A stretch of DNA of 64,000 nt from Buttiauxella sp. A111. GTDB taxonomy: Bacteria > Pseudomonadota > Gammaproteobacteria > Enterobacterales > Enterobacteriaceae. Position 1 is the first letter of the stretch. Every line of letters starts with the position of its first letter. Location: assembly GCF_014189855.1 (NCBI RefSeq), contig NZ_BJFN01000003.1, positions 124,001 through 188,000 on the forward strand. Reading direction: 5' to 3'. The notes below the pieces were generated by a model. The model made no database searches. It was given only the letters and a program-made list of their open reading frames with translations, and was not told the origin of the DNA. Shown here in pieces: positions 23,569 to 34,700 of this stretch. Position numbers and translations under genes: made by a program.

Positions 23569-23599
23569 AAAAAAAAGAGGCGCTATGTTAGCACCTCTT
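23569..23599 (-). terminator. Rho-independent terminator between rhlE and dusC
   Basis: On the minus strand AAGAGGTGCTA-ACA-TAGCGCCTCTT (11 pairs, one G-U) is followed by an eight-T run. It would stop rhlE transcription just before dusC. Confidence 0.85.
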
Positions 23600-23617
23600 G
23601 ATTGAGTCTTAAAACTA

Positions 23618-23702
23618 CCCTCACCCCGACCCTCTCCCTCAGGGAGAGGGGGAAGATCAGCCAGTCCCCTTTCCTGATACCAGGAGAGGGTTAGGGTGAG
23701 GG
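23618..23702. repeat. GC-rich mosaic repeat (CCCTCACCC..., locus 2)
   Basis: The element starts CCCTCACCCCGACCCTCTCC and ends GAGAGGGTTAGGGTGAGGG, inverted copies of each other, with an inner CTCCCTCAGGGAG hairpin. It begins 8 bp after the rhlE stop, at the place where the E. coli 48-min and 17-min blocks join. Confidence 0.8.
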
Positions 23703-23710
23703 CTTAACGA

Positions 23711-25081
23711 TTAGTTTGCAGCCGCTGGCTTACGCGGTGGACGACGACGACCGTTAGCACCCGCAGGTTTTGGCGCGCCATCACCTTGTGGACGTGATGG
23801 ACGACGCGGTGCACTGCTGCGATCGGACGATGCGCCGCCATTGCCACCACGACGTTGCCCCTGGCCTTGACCGCCGCCGTTTCCACGACCGCCGCCACGC
23901 TGTTGCTGGCGACCGTTAACGATCGGTTCAGCAGGAATGGATGGATCCACTTCGTAGCCTGGGAGTGCCATACGCGGAACTTCGCGCTTGAGCAGGCGTT
24001 CGATGTCGCGCAACAGTTTGTGTTCATCAACACAAACCAAAGACAGCGCTTCACCCGTTGCCGCTGCACGACCAGTACGGCCAATACGGTGCACGTAATC
24101 TTCAGGTACGTTTGGCAACTCGTAGTTCACAACATGTGGCAACTCTTCGATATCAAGGCCACGTGCCGCGATGTCCGTTGCAACCAGCACACGAATGCCA
24201 CCGTTTTTGAAGTCAGCCAATGCACGCGTACGAGCGCCCTGGCTCTTGTTACCGTGAATTGCCGCCGCGGTGATACCGTCTTTGCCCAGCTGTTCTGCCA
24301 GGTGGTTCGCACCATGTTTGGTACGGGTAAACACCAGCACCTGCTGCCAGTTACCTTCGCCAATCATCTGGGACAGCAGTTCTCTTTTACGTTTCTTATC
24401 AACGAAATGAACGTGTTGAGTGACTTGCTCAGAAGCCGTGTTGCGACGCGCAACAGACACTTCTTCCGGGTTATGCAGCAGTTTTTCTGCCAGCCCTTTG
24501 ATGTCGTCCGAGAAGGTCGCGGAGAACAGCAGGTTCTGGCGACGTGCTGGCAGTTTGGCCAGTACGCGACGAATATCGTGGATGAAGCCCATGTCCAGCA
24601 TGCGGTCAGCTTCGTCCAGTACCAGGATTTCGACCTGGTCGAGTTTCACGGCGTTCTGGTGTTCCAGATCTAACAGACGGCCAGGTGTTGCCACCAGCAC
24701 ATCCACACCGCTACGCAGTTTCATCATCTGCGGGTTAATGCTCACGCCGCCGAAAACCACCAGCGAACGGATATCTAAATATTTGCTGTAGTCACGCACA
24801 TTTTCGCCAATCTGAGCGGCAAGCTCACGGGTTGGCGTCAGGATCAGCGCGCGCACCGGGCGGCGGCCTTTGGCGTGCGGTTCTTTATTGACCAGGCGCT
24901 GTAACAGCGGCAAGGTAAAACCTGCAGTTTTGCCGGTGCCGGTTTGGGCACTGGCCATCAGGTCACGACCTGCTAAGACGACCGGGATCGCCTGGCGTTG
25001 AATAGGGGTAGGCTCACGATAGCCCTGCTCTTCCACTGCACGCAGAATATCGGCGTTCAGGCCGAGAGAATCAAAAGACAT
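23711..25081 (-). CDS. rhlE: RhlE, DEAD-box ATP-dependent RNA helicase
   Basis: RhlE is a DEAD-box helicase that acts in ribosome maturation and RNA turnover. From the ATG at 25081 ([16 protein letters not shown]), preceded by GGAG at 7 nt, it is 456 aa (E. coli 454). Visible are the Q motif [10 protein letters not shown], Walker A AQTGTGKT (45-52), [21 protein letters not shown], and motif [11 protein letters not shown]. The C-terminal 80 residues are a low-complexity RGG/Gln/Pro-rich tail. In-frame codons upstream of 25081 are not part of the protein. Confidence 0.96.
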   Translation of the reverse strand: MSFDSLGLNADILRAVEEQGYREPTPIQRQAIPVVLAGRDLMASAQTGTGKTAGFTLPLLQRLVNKEPHAKGRRPVRALILTPTRELAAQIGENVRDYSKYLDIRSLVVFGGVSINPQMMKLRSGVDVLVATPGRLLDLEHQNAVKLDQVEILVLDEADRMLDMGFIHDIRRVLAKLPARRQNLLFSATFSDDIKGLAEKLLHNPEEVSVARRNTASEQVTQHVHFVDKKRKRELLSQMIGEGNWQQVLVFTRTKHGANHLAEQLGKDGITAAAIHGNKSQGARTRALADFKNGGIRVLVATDIAARGLDIEELPHVVNYELPNVPEDYVHRIGRTGRAAATGEALSLVCVDEHKLLRDIERLLKREVPRMALPGYEVDPSIPAEPIVNGRQQQRGGGRGNGGGQGQGQRRGGNGGASSDRSSAPRRPSRPQGDGAPKPAGANGRRRPPRKPAAAN

Positions 25082-25295
25082 AGGTACTCCAGAATCGCCC
25101 TGACCGCGAGGTGCGGTGTAGTTTCCAGGGGTTCGTATGACGCCAGTCATTCTGGCGCAAGAGAGGGGCACAAACCACGGTGCCGTAAGCCGCGCAGTGT
25201 AACAGGTTTTGTGACTTTGCGCACAAATTCTATTTTCCGACGCATTCACAAGATAAATACCACGGACTAGACAGATATGGGCATCAAGCCTACTC

Positions 25296-25315
25296 TTAAT
25301 CAATCGATTGATTAA
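25296..25315. promoter_or_regulatory. Predicted CecR operator
   Basis: TTAATCAATCGATTGATTAA is a perfect 20-bp palindrome 18 bp before the cecR start. TetR-family autoregulators usually bind such sites, and the position between rhlE and cecR fits control of both genes, as described for E. coli CecR. Confidence 0.8.
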
Positions 25316-25333
25316 CTTTTTTAAGAGGTCGGT

Positions 25334-26029
25334 ATGAATGCGACACCGGCACCTGTCACGACCCGTGGTGAGCAGGCAAAAAAGACACTGATTGCTGCGG
25401 CACTCGCGCAATTTGGTGAATACGGATTGCATGCCACCACGCGCGATATCGCCGCACTGGCCGGGCAGAACATTGCCGCTATCACCTACTACTTTGGCTC
25501 AAAAGAAGAGCTGTATATGGCCTGCGCGCAATGGATCGCTGATTTCATCACGCGTAATTTTAAGCCTCACGTTGAACGCGCCGAGGCCATTCTCAGCCAA
25601 CCGCAAGTCGATAAGTCACAGATTCGGCAGCTGATTCATACTGCATGCAATCACATGATTATCCTGCTGACTGCCGATGAGACGCTTAATCTCAGCAAAT
25701 TTATCTCTCGCGAGCAGCTCTCGCCAACGCCTGCTTATCAGCTCATTCACCAACAGGTGATTGCGCCAATGCATACACATCTCACCCGCCTCGTCGGGTG
25801 TTATACCCATCGCCACCCGGATGACACCGAAACAATTCTCCATACTCACGCGTTGCTCGGGCAGGTGCTGGCTTTCCGTCTGGGACGAGAAACCATTCTG
25901 CTTCGTGCCGGATGGACTGCCTTTGATAGTGAAAACGTTAAAAAAATCAGTGATGTGGTAGGCAGCCATATCGACTTCATTTTACAAGGGTTAGCTTGCC
26001 AACAAGGAAACAACGGCAATGAAAAGTAA
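25334..26029 (+). CDS. cecR: CecR (YbiH), TetR-family regulator
   Basis: CecR is a TetR repressor which in E. coli regulates the ybhGFSR exporter and rhlE and affects sensitivity to cefoperazone and chloramphenicol. The 231-aa protein has an N-terminal helix-turn-helix ([19 protein letters not shown]-like start, [28 protein letters not shown], residues 34-62) and a TetR C-terminal domain. AAGAGG precedes the ATG. Its end overlaps the ybhG start by 11 bp, so it is the first gene of a five-gene operon. Confidence 0.94.
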   Translation: MNATPAPVTTRGEQAKKTLIAAALAQFGEYGLHATTRDIAALAGQNIAAITYYFGSKEELYMACAQWIADFITRNFKPHVERAEAILSQPQVDKSQIRQLIHTACNHMIILLTADETLNLSKFISREQLSPTPAYQLIHQQVIAPMHTHLTRLVGCYTHRHPDDTETILHTHALLGQVLAFRLGRETILLRAGWTAFDSENVKKISDVVGSHIDFILQGLACQQGNNGNEK

Positions 26030-27017
26030 GAAACCGATCATTATCGTCGCAATTGTGGTGTTGATTGCAGCAGGGATTGCCGGCTGGATGTGGTACCAAA
26101 GTCAGCAGGATAAAGGGCTGACGCTATATGGCAATATTGATATTCGCACCGTGAATTTAAGCTTCCGCGTCGGCGGGCGTCTTGCAGCTTTGCAGGTGGA
26201 TGAAGGGGATTCGATTAAAGCCGGTGAAACCCTGGGCGAGCTGGACCAGGGGCCGTATCAAAACGCGCTGCTTCAGGCTCAGGCCAATGTCGCGGCAGCG
26301 CAGGCCAAGTTTGACCTGATTATCGCCGGCTATCGTGACGAAGAAATCGCACAAGTTGCAGCCCAGGTGAATCAGGCTCAGGCGGCGTACGATTACGCGC
26401 AGAACTTTTATCAACGTCAGCAGGGTTTGTGGGCACGACGCGTGATTTCCGCCAACGATCTGGAAAACGCCCGTTCATCAAGCGATCAGGCTAAAGCGAC
26501 GTTAAAAGCGGCGCGCGATAAATTAAGCCAATACCGCTCGGGTAACCGCCCGCAGGAAATTGCTCAGGCGCAGGCCAGTCTGCAACAAGCGAAAGCCCAG
26601 CTTGCTCAGGCGCAACTGGATTTGCAGGACACCACGCTCATTGCCCCATCGGATGGCACTTTGCTCACCCGTGCTGTTGAACCCGGCAGTATGCTCAATG
26701 CTGGAAGCACAGTATTAACCCTCTCGCTCACTCGTCCGGTTTGGGTACGCGCTTACGTTAACGAAGTGAGTCTGAACCAGGCGAAACCAGGCACCGAGCT
26801 GTTGGTTTATACCGATGGCCGTCCTGATAAGCCGTATCACGGCAAAATTGGCTTCGTCTCCCCTACCGCTGAATTCACACCGAAAACCGTCGAAACGCCA
26901 GATTTGCGCACCGACCTGGTGTATCGCCTGCGGATTATTGTCACGGATGCCGACGACGCGCTACGCCAGGGCATGCCTGTCACAGTGAAATTCAACAGCG
27001 AGCACCCGCATGAATAG
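26019..27017 (+). CDS. ybhG: YbhG, HlyD-type membrane-fusion protein of the YbhGFSR exporter
   Basis: YbhG is a periplasmic adaptor joining the inner-membrane ABC exporter to an outer-membrane channel. It is 332 aa, as in E. coli. A signal anchor covers about residues 5-25. The lipoyl half-motifs, a long coiled coil rich in Gln/Ala ([13 protein letters not shown] to [10 protein letters not shown], about 85-210) and the beta-barrel with [13 protein letters not shown] follow. The gene overlaps cecR upstream and ybhF downstream. Confidence 0.95.
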   Translation: MKSKKPIIIVAIVVLIAAGIAGWMWYQSQQDKGLTLYGNIDIRTVNLSFRVGGRLAALQVDEGDSIKAGETLGELDQGPYQNALLQAQANVAAAQAKFDLIIAGYRDEEIAQVAAQVNQAQAAYDYAQNFYQRQQGLWARRVISANDLENARSSSDQAKATLKAARDKLSQYRSGNRPQEIAQAQASLQQAKAQLAQAQLDLQDTTLIAPSDGTLLTRAVEPGSMLNAGSTVLTLSLTRPVWVRAYVNEVSLNQAKPGTELLVYTDGRPDKPYHGKIGFVSPTAEFTPKTVETPDLRTDLVYRLRIIVTDADDALRQGMPVTVKFNSEHPHE

Positions 27018-28758
27018 CCAGGATGGCATCATCCACCTGCAAGGGTTGATGAAACAGTTTCCAGGCCAGGACAAACCGGCGGTGGCCAGTCTGAATTGTG
27101 AGATCCTCACTGGCGCCGTGACAGGCCTGGTTGGCCCGGATGGTGCAGGAAAAACCACACTGATGCGCATGCTCGCGGGTCTGTTAAAGCCCAGCGCAGG
27201 AAGCGCTACGGTAATTGGCCTGGATCCGGTGAAAGACGACCGCGCCCTGCATGCTGTTCTGGGATATATGCCGCAAAAATTTGGCCTGTATGAAGATTTA
27301 ACGGTGATGGAAAACCTGAATCTGTATGCCGATTTGCGTAGCGTCACAGGGCAAGAACGTGAAGCGACGTTTAAGCGGTTGTTGGAGTTTACCGCGCTAG
27401 GCCCGTTTACCTCGCGCCTTGCGGGGAAGTTATCCGGCGGGATGAAACAAAAACTCGGCCTCGCCTGCACCCTGGTCGGTCAGCCTAAAGTCCTGTTGCT
27501 TGATGAACCCGGAGTTGGCGTCGACCCGATTTCGCGCCGCGAACTGTGGCAAATGGTGCATGAGCTGGCCGGTGACGGCATGTTGATTCTTTGGAGCACC
27601 TCGTATCTCGACGAAGCCGAGCAATGCCGCGACGTTTTACTCATGAACGAAGGCGAACTGCTGTATCACGGCGCGCCGAAGGAGTTAACCCAGCAAATGG
27701 CTGGACGCTCGCTGCTGGTGAGCCATCAACAAGAAAATAACCGTAAGCTACTGCAACGCGCGCTCAAATTGCCGCAGGTCAGCGATGGCGTGATTCAGGG
27801 GCGTTCGGTTCGCCTTATCCTCGCAAAAGAGTCGACGGTTGACGAACTCAGCCAGGCGCTCAACCTCACTCCTGAAAGTATTTCGCAAACCGAACCGCGT
27901 TTTGAAGATGCGTTTATCGATCTGCTGGGCGGCGCGGCAACACAAGAATCTCCGCTGGGTAAAATTTTACATACCGTTGAAGGCTCACAGGGCGAGACGG
28001 TTATCAAAGCGGAAGCGTTAACCAAAAAGTTTGGTGATTTCGCCGCCACCGATCACGTTGATTTCACGGTCCAGCGCGGCGAAATTTTCGGCCTGCTGGG
28101 GCCAAACGGTGCCGGGAAATCCACCACGTTTAAGATGATGTGCGGGTTGCTGGTGCCCACCTCAGGCAAAGCGCTGGTACTGGATATGGATCTAAAAACC
28201 AGTTCCGGGAAAGCCCGCCAGCACCTGGGTTACATGGCGCAGAAGTTTTCGTTGTATGGCAACCTCACCGTCGCGCAAAACCTGCGTTTTTTCTCCGGTG
28301 TCTATGGCCTGCGCGGCAAAGCGCAGGAGGAGAAAATTAACCGTATGAGCGAAGCGTTTAGCCTGCAACCGATGATGAACAGCGCCACGGATGCGCTGCC
28401 GCTAGGGTTTAAACAACGTCTGGCACTGGCGTGTTCGTTGATGCATGAGCCAGATATTTTGTTTCTCGATGAGCCGACTTCTGGCGTCGACCCCATCACC
28501 CGTCGTGAATTTTGGCTGCATATCAATAGCATGGTGGAAAAAGGCGTCACCGTAATGGTGACTACGCACTTTATGGATGAAGCAGAATATTGCGACCGGA
28601 TTGGGCTGGTTTATCGCGGCAAGCTGATTGCTAGTGGCACGCCGGATGACCTTAAGGAGCAAGCCGCCGACGACGCGCAAACTGACCCGACAATGGAACA
28701 GGCATTTATTACGCTTATCCATCAATGGGATAAGGAGCACGAACATGAGCGAGCATAA
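27010..28758 (+). CDS. ybhF: YbhF, tandem ABC ATPase of the YbhFSR drug exporter
   Basis: YbhF carries two ATPase domains in one chain (582 aa; E. coli 578). The first has Walker [10 protein letters not shown] (about 43) and LSGGMKQK with [12 protein letters not shown]. The second has GPNGAGKST (about 366), the weaker signature LPLGFKQR and [12 protein letters not shown]. In E. coli YbhFSR exports tetracycline-type drugs and Na+/Li+. It overlaps ybhG by 8 bp and ybhS by 14 bp. Confidence 0.95.
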   Translation: MNSQDGIIHLQGLMKQFPGQDKPAVASLNCEILTGAVTGLVGPDGAGKTTLMRMLAGLLKPSAGSATVIGLDPVKDDRALHAVLGYMPQKFGLYEDLTVMENLNLYADLRSVTGQEREATFKRLLEFTALGPFTSRLAGKLSGGMKQKLGLACTLVGQPKVLLLDEPGVGVDPISRRELWQMVHELAGDGMLILWSTSYLDEAEQCRDVLLMNEGELLYHGAPKELTQQMAGRSLLVSHQQENNRKLLQRALKLPQVSDGVIQGRSVRLILAKESTVDELSQALNLTPESISQTEPRFEDAFIDLLGGAATQESPLGKILHTVEGSQGETVIKAEALTKKFGDFAATDHVDFTVQRGEIFGLLGPNGAGKSTTFKMMCGLLVPTSGKALVLDMDLKTSSGKARQHLGYMAQKFSLYGNLTVAQNLRFFSGVYGLRGKAQEEKINRMSEAFSLQPMMNSATDALPLGFKQRLALACSLMHEPDILFLDEPTSGVDPITRREFWLHINSMVEKGVTVMVTTHFMDEAEYCDRIGLVYRGKLIASGTPDDLKEQAADDAQTDPTMEQAFITLIHQWDKEHEHERA

Positions 28759-29884
28759 TCAGGCCGTTTCCTGGCGACGGGTTCGCGCTCTGTGTGTGAA
28801 AGAGACGCGTCAGATTGTGCGTGACCCCAGCAGTTGGTTGATTGCCGTGGTGATCCCGCTATTGCTGCTATTTATATTTGGTTATGGCATCAACCTCGAC
28901 TCCAGCCGCCTGCGCGTCGGGGTTTTGCTGGAGCAACAAAGCGAAGAGGCGCTTGATTTCGCTCACACCATCAGTGCCTCCCCCTACATCGAGCCGACCA
29001 TCAGCGACGATCGCCAGCACCTGATTCAATTAATGCAGGCGGGGAAGATTCGCGGCCTGGTGGTTATCCCGACTGATTTTGCGCAAAACATGGCGCGCGC
29101 GGGTGCGACTGCGCCCGTTCAGGTGATCACCGATGGCAGCGAACCGAATACCGCGAACTTCGTGCAGGGTTATATGGAGGGGATTTGGCAAATCTGGCAG
29201 CAACAGCGAGCTGAAGATCGGGGTGAAAAGTTTGATCCGCTGATAGACGTGCAGTTGCGCTACTGGTTTAACCCCGCGGCTATCAGCCAGCATTTTATTA
29301 TCCCCGGAGCGGTGACCATCATTATGACGGTGATCGGCGCGATTCTTACTTCGCTGGTGGTGGCGCGTGAATGGGAGCGCGGCACCATGGAAGCGCTACT
29401 CTCAACCCAGGTGACACGCACCGAACTGCTGCTGTGCAAACTGCTGCCCTATTACGTGCTGGGAATGTTAGCGATGCTGCTGTGTATGCTGGTGTCGGTG
29501 TTTATTCTCGGCGTGCCGTACCGCGGTTCACTATTGATTTTATTCTTCATCACCAGCCTGTTCTTACTCAGCACCCTCGGCATGGGTTTATTAATTTCCA
29601 CGATTACGCGTAACCAGTTTAATGCCGCGCAGGTGGCGCTCAATGCCGCATTCTTGCCGTCGATTATGCTGTCCGGTTTTATCTTCCAGATAGACAGCAT
29701 GCCGGCGATTATCCGTGCGGTGACCTACGTTATCCCGGCGCGTTATTTCGTCAGCACGCTGCAAAGCCTGTTTCTGGCGGGGAATATTACGACCGTATTA
29801 GTCATCAACATCCTGTTTTTAATTGCCTCGGCGGTGATGTTTATCGGCCTGACGGCTTTGAAAACCAAACGCCGTCTTGATTAA
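28745..29884 (+). CDS. ybhS: YbhS, ABC-2 permease of the YbhFSR exporter
   Basis: This 379-aa ABC-2 type permease has an N-terminal membrane segment ([18 protein letters not shown]), a periplasmic domain (about 60-190), and five C-terminal spans with the ABC-2 signature [25 protein letters not shown] precedes the ATG at 28745, which lies inside the end of ybhF. It pairs with YbhR. Confidence 0.95.
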   Translation: MSEHNQAVSWRRVRALCVKETRQIVRDPSSWLIAVVIPLLLLFIFGYGINLDSSRLRVGVLLEQQSEEALDFAHTISASPYIEPTISDDRQHLIQLMQAGKIRGLVVIPTDFAQNMARAGATAPVQVITDGSEPNTANFVQGYMEGIWQIWQQQRAEDRGEKFDPLIDVQLRYWFNPAAISQHFIIPGAVTIIMTVIGAILTSLVVAREWERGTMEALLSTQVTRTELLLCKLLPYYVLGMLAMLLCMLVSVFILGVPYRGSLLILFFITSLFLLSTLGMGLLISTITRNQFNAAQVALNAAFLPSIMLSGFIFQIDSMPAIIRAVTYVIPARYFVSTLQSLFLAGNITTVLVINILFLIASAVMFIGLTALKTKRRLD

Positions 29885-29892
29885 GGAAGGCT

Positions 29893-30999
29893 ATGTTTTA
29901 TCGACTCTGGACGCTGATCCGCAAAGAACTGCAATCCCTGTTGCGTGAGCCGCAAACCCGCGCGATTTTGATATTGCCCGTGGTATTGCAGGTGGTGCTG
30001 TTTCCGTTCGCCGCAACCCTTGAGGTGACGAACGCAACCATCGCCATTTATAACGAAGATAACGGCAGCCATTCCGTAGAACTCACCCAGCGTTTTGCCC
30101 GCGCCAAAGCCTTTAGTCATGTGTTACTGCTGAAAAGCCCGCAGGAAATCCAACCGACTATCGACAACCAGAAAGCGCTGCTGCTGATTCGCTTCCCGGC
30201 AGAGTTTTCCCGCGATATTGCCAGCCAACAACAGGCAAAACTGCAAATCATTCTGGACGGGCGAAATTCAAACAGTGCGCAAATTGCCGCAAATTACCTG
30301 CAACAGATTGTGAAGAATTACCAACAGGAACTGATGTCCGGCCAACCAAAACCGAACAATAGCGAGCTGGTGGTGCGCAACTGGTATAACCCGAATCTGG
30401 ATTACAAATGGTTTGTGGTGCCGTCACTGATTGCGATGATAACGACGATTGGCGTGATGATTGTCACCTCGCTTTCCGTTGCCCGTGAACGCGAGCAAGG
30501 GACGCTCGATCAACTGCTGGTTTCCCCACTGGCGACCTGGCAGATTTTTGTTGGCAAAGCCGTCCCCGCGCAAATCGTAGCCATTGGCCAGGCAACCATT
30601 GTGCTGGGTGTCGGGATCTGGGGTTATCACATTCCGTTTTCCGGCTCGCTGTTGCTGTTTTACTTCACGATGCTGATTTACGGTTTGTCATTGGTAGGCT
30701 TTGGTTTATTGATTTCGGCGCTCTGCTCAACGCAGCAGCAGGCGTTTATCGGCGTGTTTGTCTTTATGATGCCGGCCATTTTGCTCTCGGGTTATGTATC
30801 GCCCGTCGAGAACATGCCGGTATGGTTGCAAAACCTGACGTGGGTGAACCCGATTCGGCATTTCACCGACATCACCAAGCAGATTTATTTGAAGAACGCG
30901 AGTTTTGATATTGTCTGGGGAAGTGTGTGGCCACTATTGGTCATAGCAGCCACCACGGGTTCAGCGGCGTATTGGATGTTTCGTCGCAAAATTGCCTGA
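29893..30999 (+). CDS. ybhR: YbhR, ABC-2 permease of the YbhFSR exporter
   Basis: YbhR is the second permease (368 aa, as in E. coli), built like YbhS: an N-terminal span, a periplasmic domain, and C-terminal spans with [20 protein letters not shown]. It starts 8 bp after ybhS and ends the cecR-ybhGFSR operon. Its TGA is followed at once by an ERIC element. Confidence 0.95.
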   Translation: MFYRLWTLIRKELQSLLREPQTRAILILPVVLQVVLFPFAATLEVTNATIAIYNEDNGSHSVELTQRFARAKAFSHVLLLKSPQEIQPTIDNQKALLLIRFPAEFSRDIASQQQAKLQIILDGRNSNSAQIAANYLQQIVKNYQQELMSGQPKPNNSELVVRNWYNPNLDYKWFVVPSLIAMITTIGVMIVTSLSVAREREQGTLDQLLVSPLATWQIFVGKAVPAQIVAIGQATIVLGVGIWGYHIPFSGSLLLFYFTMLIYGLSLVGFGLLISALCSTQQQAFIGVFVFMMPAILLSGYVSPVENMPVWLQNLTWVNPIRHFTDITKQIYLKNASFDIVWGSVWPLLVIAATTGSAAYWMFRRKIA

Positions 31000-31124
31000 T
31001 GCCCGTCACCCTTCAAGTTGCATGTGCGTTGGCTTTACTCGCTCACCCCAGTCACTTACTCAAGTAAGCTCCTGGGGACTCACTGCGTCACCGCCTTCCT
31101 GCAACTCGAATTGTTTTGGGCATA
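31000..31124. repeat. Full-length ERIC element between ybhR and ybhQ
   Basis: A 125-bp ERIC in inverse orientation to the bglG copy carries the core CTCACCCCAGTCACTTACTC and AAGTAAGCTCCTGGGGACTC. It starts at the base after the ybhR stop and ends inside ybhQ, whose last 11 codons and stop it encodes. Confidence 0.95.
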
Positions 31125-31489
31125 TCTTTGGTAAGCAGCGAATAGATAATCGGGCCTGCAATCATCGCAAGCCCGGCGCCTGCAATAAGGAATTTATTTT
31201 CGACGACGCGTGACAGCAGCCACAACGCAATCATCGCTGAACCGAAATACCAGGTGGTAGTCAGCTCTTCAAGAAAATCACCAATATCACGTAAGCGCCC
31301 TGTGCGAACACCTTGCAGGGCAAACATCAGGATAACTGTCGCGATATACAGCAAACATAACCCGATGCCGACCGGTATGAGGGTGGCGGTTTTCCAGCCA
31401 ACGAGCAGCGCACAAAGCACAGAAAGATGCAGCATAATTTGCCAGCAGCTCAGGCCTGTTTTCACTTGTACGCGTTGTTGCCATTTCAT
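31088..31489 (-). CDS. ybhQ: YbhQ, inner-membrane protein with an ERIC-encoded C-terminus
   Basis: YbhQ is a four-span inner-membrane protein of unknown function (133 aa; E. coli 136). The ATG at 31489 ([20 protein letters not shown]) follows GGAGAG at 5 nt; longer starts do not match the family. Spans lie at roughly 17-35, 38-58, 84-102 and 105-122. The conserved part ends near YSLLTKD, and the final [11 protein letters not shown] is read from the ERIC repeat, replacing the normal basic tail. Whether the altered tail matters is unknown. Confidence 0.9.
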   Translation of the reverse strand: MKWQQRVQVKTGLSCWQIMLHLSVLCALLVGWKTATLIPVGIGLCLLYIATVILMFALQGVRTGRLRDIGDFLEELTTTWYFGSAMIALWLLSRVVENKFLIAGAGLAMIAGPIIYSLLTKDMPKTIRVAGRR

Positions 31490-31621
31490 TATTTCTCTCC
31501 TGGCCACTATTTCCTATCCTTCAGAGTACCGCAGTATGCGGAAAATTCCGTAACCCGACACCTATTTGTGACAGAGACTACACTTTATTTTCATCGGGAT
31601 GTTAACAATGCCGGGAGAAGC

Positions 31622-32380
31622 ATGGGTAATAAGACTCAGCACTTTTCTTTTAAAGTGCTCACAATTAACACACACAAAGGCTTCACCGCGCTCAATCGGC
31701 GTTTCATTTTGCCGGAGCTGCGCGATGCGGTACGCGCCGTTTCCGCCGATATTGTCTGCTTGCAGGAAGTGATGGGCGCCCACGAAGCACACTCCCTGCG
31801 GGTAGAAAACTGGCCGGAAAGCAGCCATTACGAATTCCTCGCGGATAGCATGTGGAGTGAATTTGCTTATGGCCGCAATGCGGTTTACCCCGAAGGCCAT
31901 CACGGTAATGCGGTGTTGTCACGTTTCCCCATCAGCCATTTCGTCAACCGCGATATCTCGGTCGAAGGTCATGAAAAACGCGGCATGCTGCACTGCCAGA
32001 TAAACCTTCCTGGCGCGAACATTCGTGCGCATGTCATTTGTGTGCATCTCGGCTTACGTGACGCCCACCGCCAGTCGCAACTCAACATGCTTTGCCAACT
32101 GGTGAATGAACTCCCGGAAGGAGAGCCTGTAGTGGTGGCCGGTGATTTCAATGACTGGCAACAACGCGCAACCCATCAGCTCAAGCAAACCGGGTTAGAT
32201 GAAGTATTTACCCGCGCACAGGGTCGCCCGGCACGTACCTTCCCGGCCCGTTTCCCCGTGCTTCGGCTGGACAGGATTTACGTTAAAAATGCCTCTGCCA
32301 GCGCCCCGACAGCCCTCCCGTTACAGCATTGGCGGCATCTATCCGACCATGCGCCATTAGCCGTGGAGATTCATATATGA
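31622..32380 (+). CDS. ybhP: YbhP, endonuclease/exonuclease/phosphatase-family protein
   Basis: YbhP (252 aa; E. coli 253) has the EEP fold of DNase I-like phosphoesterases: LTINTHKG (Asn, metal site), CLQEVMG (catalytic Glu), [22 protein letters not shown] and LSDHAPL. Its substrate is unproven; neighbours clsB and ybhN suggest a link to phospholipids. GGGAGA precedes the ATG. Its TGA overlaps the clsB ATG (ATGA). Confidence 0.92.
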   Translation: MGNKTQHFSFKVLTINTHKGFTALNRRFILPELRDAVRAVSADIVCLQEVMGAHEAHSLRVENWPESSHYEFLADSMWSEFAYGRNAVYPEGHHGNAVLSRFPISHFVNRDISVEGHEKRGMLHCQINLPGANIRAHVICVHLGLRDAHRQSQLNMLCQLVNELPEGEPVVVAGDFNDWQQRATHQLKQTGLDEVFTRAQGRPARTFPARFPVLRLDRIYVKNASASAPTALPLQHWRHLSDHAPLAVEIHI

Positions 32381-33603
32381 AAAATAACTGGCGCGATGGC
32401 AACCGTATTTCGTTACTCGAAAACGGCGATCAGTTTTTCCCTGAGGTGTTTGACGCCATCAGCAATGCGCGTAGCAAAGTGATTCTTGAGACATTTATTT
32501 GGTTTGAAGATGATGTTGGGCGAAAGCTACATGAAGTGATACTGACTGCCGCTTCTCGTGGCGTGAGCGTAGAAGTGTTGCTCGATGGCTATGGCTCACC
32601 CGATTTAAGTGACGAATTTGTCAGCCAACTGACCACCGCGGGTGTGAAGTTCCGCTACTACGACCCTCGCCCATTACTCTTTGGCATGCGCACCAACCTG
32701 TTCCGCCGTATGCACCGCAAAATCGTGGTGGTCGACGGCACCGTTGCGTTTGTCGGCGGCATTAACTACTCCGCAGAACAAATGAGTGATTACGGCCCAG
32801 AAGCCAAGCAGGATTATTCCGTCAAAGTCGAAGGCCCTGTGGTGGAGGATATTTATCAGTACGTTATTTCCAATCTGCCAGGGCACGACGTTAAGCGCCG
32901 CTGGTGGCGGCGTCATCGCAATCCAGCCCAGGAAAACCTCACGCCAGGTGAAGCGCAAGCCCTGTTCGTCTGGCGCGACAACAACCAGCATCGCGATGAT
33001 ATCGAACGCTACTACCTGAAAATGCTCAGCAAAGCGAAGCGTGAGGTGATTATCGCCAACGCCTATTTTTTCCCGGGATATCGCCTGTTACATGCCATGC
33101 GCAAGGCTTCACGCCGAGGCGTTTTAGTACAACTGATTGTGCAGGGCGAACCGGATATGCCGATTGTCAAAGTAGGCGCACGTCTGCTGTACAACTATCT
33201 GGTGCGTTCGGGCGTGAAAATTTATGAATATCAGCGGCGTCCGCTGCACGGCAAAGTGGCGCTGATGGACGACCACTGGGCAACGGTCGGTTCCAGCAAT
33301 CTTGATCCGCTGAGTTTGTCCCTCAATCTGGAAGCCAATCTGATTATTTATGATCGAAATTTCAATGAGGCGCTCAGTCAAAATCTTAACGGCCTGATTG
33401 CGCAGGACTGCAAACCGGTTGATGAGTCGATGATCCCCAAACGTACATGGTGGAATCTGGGTAAAAGCGTGCTGGCGTTCCACTTTTTGCGCCACTTCCC
33501 GGCAATGGTTGGCTGGCTTCCCGCACATAAAGCAAAACTTGCGCAAGTGATGCCGCCAGAACAGCCACAACTCGAAACCCAGGACCGGGTTGAGACGGAG
33601 TGA
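32377..33603 (+). CDS. clsB: ClsB, cardiolipin synthase B
   Basis: ClsB is a phospholipase D-superfamily cardiolipin synthase (408 aa; E. coli 413). Two HKD motifs are clear: [18 protein letters not shown] (about 112) and [18 protein letters not shown] (about 290). Unlike ClsA it has no N-terminal membrane spans. It is translationally coupled to ybhP and followed 7 bp later by ybhN. Confidence 0.95.
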   Translation: MKNNWRDGNRISLLENGDQFFPEVFDAISNARSKVILETFIWFEDDVGRKLHEVILTAASRGVSVEVLLDGYGSPDLSDEFVSQLTTAGVKFRYYDPRPLLFGMRTNLFRRMHRKIVVVDGTVAFVGGINYSAEQMSDYGPEAKQDYSVKVEGPVVEDIYQYVISNLPGHDVKRRWWRRHRNPAQENLTPGEAQALFVWRDNNQHRDDIERYYLKMLSKAKREVIIANAYFFPGYRLLHAMRKASRRGVLVQLIVQGEPDMPIVKVGARLLYNYLVRSGVKIYEYQRRPLHGKVALMDDHWATVGSSNLDPLSLSLNLEANLIIYDRNFNEALSQNLNGLIAQDCKPVDESMIPKRTWWNLGKSVLAFHFLRHFPAMVGWLPAHKAKLAQVMPPEQPQLETQDRVETE

Positions 33604-33610
33604 AATATTA

Positions 33611-34570
33611 ATGTCGCACTCGCATCCTAAATGGCGAAAAGCAAAAAAAGTCCTCACCTGGCTGTTTTTCGTTGCCGTCATTGTGTTGCTGGTCGTGTAT
33701 GCAACGAAAGTAGACTGGCAGGAAGTTTGGCAGGTGATTCGCAACTACAACCGTACGGCACTGTTTAGCGCGGTCGGTCTGGTTATTCTGAGTTACCTGA
33801 TTTATGGCTGTTACGATCTGTTAGCACGCGCGTACTGCGGGCATAAATTAGCAAAGCGGCAAGTCATGCTGGTGTCGTTTATCTGTTATGCCTTCAACCT
33901 GACGCTCAGTACCTGGGTGGGTGGTATTGGAATGCGCTACCGGCTTTATTCGCGTCTCGGCCTGCCCAGCGCGACCATTACTCGCATCTTTTCGTTAAGC
34001 ATTTCAACTAACTGGCTGGGTTACATTCTGCTGGCGGGCGTGATTTTTACCGTGGGTGTAGTGCAATTACCGCCTCACTGGTACATCGATGAGACAACGC
34101 TGCGGATTTTAGGTGGCGTACTGCTGGCGTTTATTGCGGTTTATTTGTGGTTTTGTGCCTTTGCAAAGCATCGTCACATGACGATAAAAGGCCAGCGTCT
34201 GGTGCTGCCGTCGTTTAAATTTGCTCTGATTCAACTGGCTATTTCAAGTGCCAACTGGATGGTGATGGGCGCAATTATCTGGCTGTTGCTGGGCCAGGAA
34301 ATTCATTATTTCTTCGTTTTAGGTGTGCTTTTGGTGAGCAGTATTGCCGGAGTGATTGTGCATATTCCTGCGGGAATTGGCGTGCTGGAGGCGGTATTTA
34401 TCGCTTTACTGGCAGGCGAGCATATCAAGAATGGCACTATTATTGCCGCACTTCTGGCTTACCGTTTGCTCTACTTTATTGCCCCGCTGCTGCTGGCGTT
34501 GGTTTGCTATTTATGGCTGGAGAGTCGAGCGAAGAAGATGCGGGTGAAAAATGTGGAAAGACTCGGGTAA
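33611..34570 (+). CDS. ybhN: YbhN, UPF0104 (LPG-synthase-TM-like) membrane protein
   Basis: YbhN is a 319-aa polytopic inner-membrane protein (E. coli 318) with about eight spans, related to the flippase half of lysyl-phosphatidylglycerol synthases. Visible features are STWVGGIGMRYRLYSRLG and VIVHIPAGIGVLEAVFIALL. Moving or anchoring a lipid product of the ybhP-clsB-ybhN unit is a reasonable inference, not a shown function. The ATG at 33611 has GGAG 10 nt upstream. Confidence 0.9.
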   Translation: MSHSHPKWRKAKKVLTWLFFVAVIVLLVVYATKVDWQEVWQVIRNYNRTALFSAVGLVILSYLIYGCYDLLARAYCGHKLAKRQVMLVSFICYAFNLTLSTWVGGIGMRYRLYSRLGLPSATITRIFSLSISTNWLGYILLAGVIFTVGVVQLPPHWYIDETTLRILGGVLLAFIAVYLWFCAFAKHRHMTIKGQRLVLPSFKFALIQLAISSANWMVMGAIIWLLLGQEIHYFFVLGVLLVSSIAGVIVHIPAGIGVLEAVFIALLAGEHIKNGTIIAALLAYRLLYFIAPLLLALVCYLWLESRAKKMRVKNVERLG

Positions 34571-34575
34571 AACAA

Positions 34576-34691
34576 CCCTCACCCCAGCCCTCTCCCTGAG
34601 GGAGAGGGGGTTGTTCAGCTTTCCCCTTCTCCTGAGGGAGAGAGGCTGTTCAGCTTTCCCCTTCTCCTGGGGGAGAAGGCCGGGATGAGGG
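34576..34691. repeat. GC-rich mosaic repeat (CCCTCACCC..., locus 3)
   Basis: The element starts CCCTCACCCCAGCCCTCTCC and ends AAGGCCGGGATGAGGG. It contains two tandem GTTCAGCTTTCCCCTTCTCC units. It separates the convergent ybhN (6 bp away) and ybhL (10 bp away). Confidence 0.8.
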
Positions 34692-34700
34692 CGACAAAAA

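Noticed and set aside
23855-24673. Long 272-codon open frame on the plus strand opposite rhlE
   Set aside because: It lies wholly antisense to the well-conserved helicase, has no family features or ribosome site, and follows from the codon use of rhlE.
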